From Viridothelium virens (lineage: Eukaryota > Ascomycota > Dothideomycetes > Trypetheliales > Trypetheliaceae), in NCBI GenBank assembly GCA_010094025.1, contig ML991779.1, positions 1-64,000 of the forward strand: 64,000 bases of DNA. The letters run 5' to 3'. The notes beneath the pieces are model-generated. The model made no database searches and was not told the DNA's origin. It worked only from the letters and a program-made list of their open reading frames with translations. Each line of letters begins with the position of its first letter. Position 1 is the stretch's first letter. A program made the position numbers and the translations under genes. Positions 58,460 to 64,000 of the stretch are shown piece after piece.

Positions 58460-59223
58460 GACGATGACTGCGATTATTTGAGCATACAAAGGCAAGCGCA
58501 TACACGGTCTTCTCAAGGGAAAATTCTACTTCTGAGAAACGGTCCTCTTTTTGGTGAAAACAGACGTGGCGGCTTTAATCAAGTGGTTCTCATTGAGGTC
58601 AGCCGGTGGCTTTTCTGTCCCCTCCTCCCCAACTTACGTGCCCGTCACGTTCAAGCTCTTATTCATTCTTGCATTCGGACTTGGGAGGGCTACCGTGTTG
58701 GCAAAAACGGGTTGGGAAGATTTTTTTTGGACTGCATACGGATGGATCTAGTGTTGGACTTTCTCGGAGCAATAGGCCCTGTGTGCATGTATATAATAAT
58801 GTCAAGTGTCCGACTTCTTCCAGACTTGGCGCTTTTTCCCTTTTCTTATTTTTATTGCCCCATCGGCCTCATCCACTCGTTCGTCCCTGGCTCGACAATT
58901 TAGAGTTTGCCTACCAAATGGGACGGTCGTATCACAGCCGTGGCATTGCTCACAAGGTACGTACGGTTGATATATCAGCACCCTTTTAGTGGCGACCATT
59001 AACCTTCACTTAGGTTTGTGGCCCCGCCTATTGCACGCCTATTCCACGCACATTCTGCTTTTGCCCTATTTGTATGTTCAATATCCGCCTAGTGTCACCA
59101 AATGGACCGGCAGTCAGAATGATTAGGTAGTTTTAAGAGTTCTCCAAGCCATCACCACCACTCACATCTTCCAGAGTACGCAAACAATAACCAGGACGTC
59201 CTACAGACCATCACAACTCCACC
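58460..59223. other. Spacer between the two unknown-function genes
   Basis: About 760 bp in a head-to-tail arrangement. Open frames up to 141 codons here have no conserved content and overlap each other. It should hold the 3' end of the first gene and the promoter of the second. Confidence 0.45.
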
Positions 59224-61173
59224 ATGGCAGGAACGCATAGAACAGAATGCCGGCCCCAAAATGCCAGCCGCGAGGATAGCGCTTGGAGCGTTGCGCGGAA
59301 GCGCGCACAGTCCACCATTGTGACATCCGTCAATCCGAGCTCTAAAAATACTATTTGTTCTACGGCTGCGACCGATGACGGAAAGAGCAACAAGAGATAC
59401 AAAAGCGCCAAGCCGGTCCAGGAACCCATGCCGGTTGACGCATCTACCCAAAGTCAGACCAATAAAGCCGGAGGGGGAGACGTAGATCCCCCAGACTCCG
59501 GCCGTCATAGCATCCTTGGCCTCCGCAAGGCCCTCTCTCGTACAAGGGCCTTTGTCAAGGAAGTGTGCCAGGCAGACATCAGCGAGGCTCGTGGCGTGAA
59601 CGCGTATCTGGACAAAAGTCGCAGCCGAGATGGAGAAGGATTGAACACGCCAGTGGACTTTTTGTCTGTGGAAGAGGTGGAGGCCGCCCGTAAGGAATGG
59701 CTCGCATTTTCGTGCAGCAACACACCAGGTAATAGGACGCCGGTAGAAGAGAAGGGAGATCCGTTGGCGGCAGCGCAGATTGGGCAGCCTACCCTGGGAT
59801 TGGCTGGTGGACAGACAGAAACGATCACCAATCAAACTCCTACCAGTGAGAAAAGACAGAAAATCTGGTGGAAGATCAGAAAAGGGAAAGCCGATTGCAC
59901 TCAGACATCGGCTTCTGCAACTTCTTCCCAAGGACAACCCTTCTCACCCCGCCAACCACTTCCTTCATTCTCTGCCGCCCAAACCCCCTTTCTGAAGGCA
60001 CCTGGGCCCAACAACTGGTTCGATCAGCACTTCCCTCCTGATGCATCCGGCTCCCCTCTTTCCCTCCCCCAGCCAGTCTCACCTCTGCAATCTCTCACGC
60101 CAAAGTCCCGCTGCGCTCTTGCGCGGCCTTCAGATTCGTCCTCTCTAAGCTCTCTTGCGCGCCCACTCACGTACGACCCGTCTCTGCTATCCTCCCTCTT
60201 CGCTGCAACCCGCGCACATTACCGTGCCCACCTCCTCGAACGTTACGCCGCGTGCCTCCCCTGCCGGATGGGAAAGCGTTCAAGTCTGCACCTGCTTCGC
60301 ACCCCCTCGCCATCGTGGGATGCGAACTGGGCTCTTGTTCCGCGCGAGCTCGAGGCGGAGAGCGCCGCACTCGACCGATGGGAACAGGACTGTGCTAAGT
60401 GGGACTCGAAGAGTGTGTTTGGCAGGAGAGGGAGGAAGGGCAGCAACGTGGTGGGCCCAAGGCCGAAGACGTCGTGGCTGGACGGGGTGGAAGAGGGGTT
60501 GAGATTGGCGAATGAGAGAGGTGGGTTTGAGGGTTTGCGGACGAAGCCAGTGTGTGCATGGATCCAGGCATACGTAAGGGTGGAGAAGGCGCGTAGAGAG
60601 AAACACGAACGGCAAAAAGATTCCAAGGACGCCTGCTGCGAAGATGATTGCCACGTGGATGATCATGAGAACGAGGATGACGATGGCGGCCTTCATGAGG
60701 GAGAAGAGGATAGGGCCTCGGACAACGAAGACACTATGATGGGACCGACGTGGATTGAGGATTTGGTGGAGGACTGCGCGTTCGATGCTTTGGCGCGGAC
60801 GCTGAAAGACGACCTGCAGCTGGTACAGTGGGTATTCAATTCTGACTCTCCTTGCACAGACCACGAAAAGGGAGAGGACAGGGTACTGCTGCGGGAAATC
60901 GATCAAGTCATAAAGAAAACCCAAGGTGAGTGGTTCACTTCTGTATTTGTACAACCCGCTTGTCCACGGGATGGGCAGAGAGCAGAAATTCCGGCCCGGG
61001 TTTTTAAGATAATTTCGAAAAAAGCAGAGCGAAGGGTGAAACGGCGCGCAAGAGGTTCGTCACGAAGACAAAGAAAGAATAACGGTGAGACTTCGGAGAT
61101 GGCGGCTCAGCGGCACATGGAGGACGCAGCAGGGGAGAAAGAGGAGCAGGTGAAACAGCAGGAGGAGAGGTGA
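59224..61173 (+). CDS. Single-exon protein of unknown function, 649 residues
   Basis: A continuous frame of 649 codons starts in a good context (caccATGG). I do not recognise the family. The first 250 residues are polar and low in structure. A more ordered-looking block lies around residues 315-420, with LLSSLFAATRAHYRAHLLERY, a CLPC pair, a WDANWALVPRELEAESAALDRWEQD stretch (quoted here as WDANWALVPREL and ALDRWEQDCAKWDSKS) and SWLDGVEEGLRL. A second block with VCAWIQAYVRVEKARREKHE and WIEDLVEDCAFDALARTLKDD follows, separated by an acidic Asp/Glu run. Near the C-terminus a strongly basic RRVKRRARGSSRRQRKN could act as a nuclear signal. There is an overlapping minus-strand open frame of 261 codons but it has no motif. 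The gene is probably real because the frame is long and the composition protein-like; its function is unknown. Confidence 0.75.
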   Translation: MAGTHRTECRPQNASREDSAWSVARKRAQSTIVTSVNPSSKNTICSTAATDDGKSNKRYKSAKPVQEPMPVDASTQSQTNKAGGGDVDPPDSGRHSILGLRKALSRTRAFVKEVCQADISEARGVNAYLDKSRSRDGEGLNTPVDFLSVEEVEAARKEWLAFSCSNTPGNRTPVEEKGDPLAAAQIGQPTLGLAGGQTETITNQTPTSEKRQKIWWKIRKGKADCTQTSASATSSQGQPFSPRQPLPSFSAAQTPFLKAPGPNNWFDQHFPPDASGSPLSLPQPVSPLQSLTPKSRCALARPSDSSSLSSLARPLTYDPSLLSSLFAATRAHYRAHLLERYAACLPCRMGKRSSLHLLRTPSPSWDANWALVPRELEAESAALDRWEQDCAKWDSKSVFGRRGRKGSNVVGPRPKTSWLDGVEEGLRLANERGGFEGLRTKPVCAWIQAYVRVEKARREKHERQKDSKDACCEDDCHVDDHENEDDDGGLHEGEEDRASDNEDTMMGPTWIEDLVEDCAFDALARTLKDDLQLVQWVFNSDSPCTDHEKGEDRVLLREIDQVIKKTQGEWFTSVFVQPACPRDGQRAEIPARVFKIISKKAERRVKRRARGSSRRQRKNNGETSEMAAQRHMEDAAGEKEEQVKQQEER

Positions 61174-61365
61174 AGAAGGGGCAAGATATCTAAAGCGCCA
61201 AACACAAGGACGACACCTACACGGACCTCTTTCACTACAATGATAGCCTCAATATTGTCAGAAGCAGAGTCCGTTCTCAAACGGATTGACTGATTTGGGC
61301 TCTGGTATAGTTCAATCTAGGACTACAACATATTATCCGATCTTAAGCACCCACTCTCCCCATCG

Positions 61366-63816
61366 CTATTCCAAAGGCTTCTTTGCGGCTCCTTTAGTTG
61401 GCTTTTGCTGCGCTGCCTCGTGCTTCCGTAACTCCTCAGGCACCCGACTAATACTACTCTTCTGCAGCATTTGCTTAAGGTCATACATAACATCCGTATC
61501 CTCATTCCCCAAGAATGTGAGTGCGACACCGCTCTTCCCTGCACGACCCGTCCGTCCGACGCGATGCGTGTAGCTCTCAATATTCGTCGCCATGTTGAAG
61601 TTGATCACTAGGCTGACATCCTGCACATCTATACCACGACCCGCAAGATCCGTCGCCACGAGTACATCCGTGTTTCCGTTGCGCAAGCTCGCGAGCGCTG
61701 CTTCACGCTGCTCCTGTGATTTGCTCCCATGCAAAGTGACCGAGTTGAAACCCATGTGCTTGATATCCTTGGCGACAGCATCGCAGTTGCGCTTGATATT
61801 GACAAAGACGATGATCGGAGGAGTGAACTCGCCGCTCCTAAGGATTTGCTCGAGCCGCTTCTTGCGCTTGTCTTCACCCGCCACAAACTCAACGCGCTGT
61901 TCAACAGTTTCGACGGCTTCGCCCACGTTGCCAATGGTGACGATAGCTGGCCGGCGAAGGTATTTCTTAGCAATACGCTCAACAGCGGGAGGCATCGTAG
62001 CCGTGTACATCATAGTCTGTCTGTATCGATCCTTGCCGCCTAAATGTTGACTCATTACAATCGCGTCTTCAGCATCTTCAGTATCAGGCTTTTCGTTCTG
62101 GACTGGGAGCGCATCGAGGATCTTGTTGACAGGTTCTTCAAATCCAAGGTCTATCATTCGATCTGCTTCGTCCATAATAATGTAGCAGCATTGGCCAAGC
62201 ACAAGCACGCGTCGTTCAATGCAATCGACGAGACGACCAGGAGTGGCGATGATGATTTCAGCGCCATCTCGAAGCGCGTAGGATTGCTCTTCGATACTAT
62301 GACCACCCACGATACTTACGCAAGTAAAGCCCAATGGCGTGGCAAACTTCCTCGCTTCAATTTCAATCTGTTGCGCAAGCTCACGAGTGGGTGCGAGAAT
62401 GATGGCGTAAGGTCCATCACTTTTGCTAACCTCATTGAGAGTGGGTAGTTCGGAGATGTAGACCAACAGAGGGAGAAGAAATGCTGCTGTTTTACCGGAA
62501 CCGGTAACAGCGACACCAATCAAATCACGAGATTGCAGAGCAATAGGTATCGCGGCTCTTTGAACGGGCGAGGGCTCAACGTAACCCACCGAATCCACAA
62601 CGTCCAGAAGCCGCCTTGGTAACCCAGATTCGGACCAGTCTCGCATGGGATTTGGTATCGAACCTCCCTTCGTGCTGATGTTGAAGTCTTCTTTGAAGAT
62701 CCGCCAATCTCTCTCTCGCATTTGATCGATTCTCTTCTCGCTCCAGTGCTTGTCGAGAGCGTTCCTTCCACCTTCCTCCCGCCTTCTCCGCTCCATCTCC
62801 AAAATTTCACGTGCTCGAGCAGCACCAGCCTCACCATCGCGAGCCTCGAGCGCTCTGGCGTATTTTCGGGCTCCTGCATCCATGTCATTTGCGAAGCCCC
62901 CAAGATGACCTCTACCAAAGAAATTAGCTTCGGCGCGGGCCTGATACAATGGGTTATAATCTGGACTTGTGTCCTCTTCGGCATTCCACTCGAAATTGAA
63001 CTTCTTTTCAGTTGTTCGCTTCCGCTTTTTCTTAGCAGAGAATGTCGAAGTATTTGTATCTGCTCCCATATATCGCTGCCGAATCAGCGCAGCCTCAGCT
63101 TCTTCCGGAGTCGAGCGCTTTTCTGCTTTCGAACCTGTAGGGGCAGCAATCGCGACTGCTTTAGGTGCTAGGGGCGGGGCCATGTCATAACCTTTATTAG
63201 GCCCGGAATTCCTCATGGCCGCAGGTCCTGTCGGGATTTCTCCTTGCCGTAGAGCTTTTGGTCCAGTCGGTATGGCAGGTCGGTTGCTACCATTTACCTG
63301 GTCTTTCATCTTTGTGTGGCCATTAATGCCGTTTGTTAGAGCACCGTTCGTTGCAGATTTGGTTGCCAAGCGCTCTGCTTCAATCTTCCGCTTTTGCTCT
63401 TCTGCCTCTTTCTGCCTCTTTGCGAGCGCCAGCTTCTCCCTTTGTGCCTTACTCAAGAACTTAGGCTGTAGAAGAGTGGTAGAGTTAGTCAAACCTAATT
63501 CCGCCGAAGAAATGCAGCGAATAATGTCTTTCGAATACGCTTGATTCGCAGGTCGTTTGCTTACCTTTGCGGCTGCTTCATCGGCTTCTTTTTTCTTCTT
63601 CAAGATGTCCTCTATACTCAAAGGTTGTGCTTTCGGAGCTCCCCATTCTTTCTTCTTACTTGGTGCTTGAGCTGCGTCTCCTGCCTTGTTTGCTGGAGGA
63701 GATGGAGCAAATGTTTGTGGGGGTGGAGGTGGAGCCTGGAGCTCGGGTGGTGGAGGAGGTGGGGACGAGGGACGATCAATCGGATCTGTAGGTGGCGGAG
63801 GAGGTATAGTCTCCAT
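61366..63816 (-). CDS. prp28: PRP28, DEAD-box pre-mRNA splicing helicase
   Basis: Two exons, 63816-63565 and 63465-61366, give 783 residues. PRP28 is the U5 snRNP-associated ATPase that swaps U1 for U6 at the 5' splice site. The N-terminus is proline-rich and followed by a Lys/Arg/Glu-rich segment (PLSIEDILKKKKEADEAAAK), as usual in this subfamily. Helicase motifs in order are a Q-motif region PSPVQRAAIPIALQ, GSGKTAAF (motif I, near residue 405), APTRELAQQIE (Ia), TPGRLVDCIERR (Ib), DEADRMIDLGFEEP (II, near 515), YTATMPP (III), ATDLAGRGIDVQDV (V) and HRVGRTGRAGKSG (VI). The intron at 63564-63466 is 99 bases with GTAAGC...TTGACTAAC...CTACAG and contains no stop, so an unspliced transcript would still encode a full protein with 33 extra residues. 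The first ATG in frame is at 63816. Confidence 0.96.
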   Translation of the reverse strand: METIPPPPPTDPIDRPSSPPPPPPELQAPPPPPQTFAPSPPANKAGDAAQAPSKKKEWGAPKAQPLSIEDILKKKKEADEAAAKVSKRPANQAYSKDIIRCISSAELGLTNSTTLLQPKFLSKAQREKLALAKRQKEAEEQKRKIEAERLATKSATNGALTNGINGHTKMKDQVNGSNRPAIPTGPKALRQGEIPTGPAAMRNSGPNKGYDMAPPLAPKAVAIAAPTGSKAEKRSTPEEAEAALIRQRYMGADTNTSTFSAKKKRKRTTEKKFNFEWNAEEDTSPDYNPLYQARAEANFFGRGHLGGFANDMDAGARKYARALEARDGEAGAARAREILEMERRRREEGGRNALDKHWSEKRIDQMRERDWRIFKEDFNISTKGGSIPNPMRDWSESGLPRRLLDVVDSVGYVEPSPVQRAAIPIALQSRDLIGVAVTGSGKTAAFLLPLLVYISELPTLNEVSKSDGPYAIILAPTRELAQQIEIEARKFATPLGFTCVSIVGGHSIEEQSYALRDGAEIIIATPGRLVDCIERRVLVLGQCCYIIMDEADRMIDLGFEEPVNKILDALPVQNEKPDTEDAEDAIVMSQHLGGKDRYRQTMMYTATMPPAVERIAKKYLRRPAIVTIGNVGEAVETVEQRVEFVAGEDKRKKRLEQILRSGEFTPPIIVFVNIKRNCDAVAKDIKHMGFNSVTLHGSKSQEQREAALASLRNGNTDVLVATDLAGRGIDVQDVSLVINFNMATNIESYTHRVGRTGRAGKSGVALTFLGNEDTDVMYDLKQMLQKSSISRVPEELRKHEAAQQKPTKGAAKKPLE

Positions 63817-64000
63817 TGCTGTGTTCAATTTTGGTATCTGATGTTGCGTTCTTAGAGTTTGGCGGGGGACTCGAAAGTTGACCTACAAACCTTTAGGTTG
63901 CGCGATCATGTGACCGCGCGCCGTGGGGCAGCGCATGAGGAATCGTGAATTAATCTTCGCTCTCTACACCTTTCTCCTAGGCGCAAAGCCTCGAGACCGC
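63817..64000. promoter_or_regulatory. PRP28 promoter edge
   Basis: The last 184 bp lie upstream of PRP28 and show no gene. The window ends before the full promoter is seen. Confidence 0.4.

Noticed and set aside
59152-59937. 261-codon minus-strand frame opposite the single-exon unknown gene
   Set aside because: No motif and no start context; the plus-strand frame is longer and has ordered, protein-like blocks.
60280-60954. 224-codon minus-strand frame
   Set aside because: Antisense shadow of the acidic and basic stretches of the unknown gene on the plus strand.

Overview
This is a window of filamentous ascomycete (Pezizomycotina-type) nuclear DNA. The genes are eukaryotic and mostly split by short introns of about 45-210 bp with GT...AG ends. 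Core fungal genes are present (PRP28, STT4, GFA1, condensin CAP-H, proteasome beta-3, LSM6, TRM112, mitochondrial mL59) next to families typical of moulds (SAT4-like rhodopsin-fold membrane proteins, GH18 chitinase, GMC oxidoreductase, Zn2Cys6 regulator, DHA2-type MFS exporter). I cannot name the genus. No rRNA, tRNA, CRISPR array, LTR element or DNA transposon was recognised.

Layout. The left third (1-21 kb) is gene-poor and accessory in character. It holds a decayed MFS transporter at the left edge, an intact SAT4-like receptor gene (2.4-3.8 kb), a sugar-transporter gene divergent from two short-chain dehydrogenases (5.9-11.1 kb), a roughly 5 kb stretch with only a decayed membrane-protein-like gene (13.3-14.4 kb), a minimal GH18 chitinase (16.2-17.4 kb) and a 608-residue DHA2 exporter (18.7-20.7 kb). 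From 21 kb on the window is gene-dense and mostly housekeeping: a cation/Ca2+ exchanger divergent from condensin CAP-H, STT4 phosphatidylinositol 4-kinase, PUP3 divergent from mL59, a secreted M20 peptidase, TRM112, GFA1 and a histidine phosphatase. A GMC oxidoreductase divergent from a Zn2Cys6 factor (46-50 kb) interrupts this with an accessory pair. LSM6, a SAM methyltransferase, two large proteins of unknown function and PRP28 complete the window.

How the genes relate. Most neighbours belong to unrelated core processes and are tied only by compact divergent or convergent spacing. Two pairings look functional: the sugar transporter with the SDRs, as a possible small uptake-and-oxidoreduction module, and the GMC oxidoreductase with its divergent Zn2Cys6 factor. 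I joined exons by hand; every multi-exon model given as a CDS stays in frame from ATG to stop. No clearly new biological system was found. The more unusual signals are a dispersed 9-mer (TACGGAGTA, seven exact copies outside coding exons against about 0.5 expected), two stop-free introns of length 3n (one in the splicing helicase gene PRP28), and introns placed at the start codon of PUP3 and inside the catalytic Cys2 codon of GFA1.
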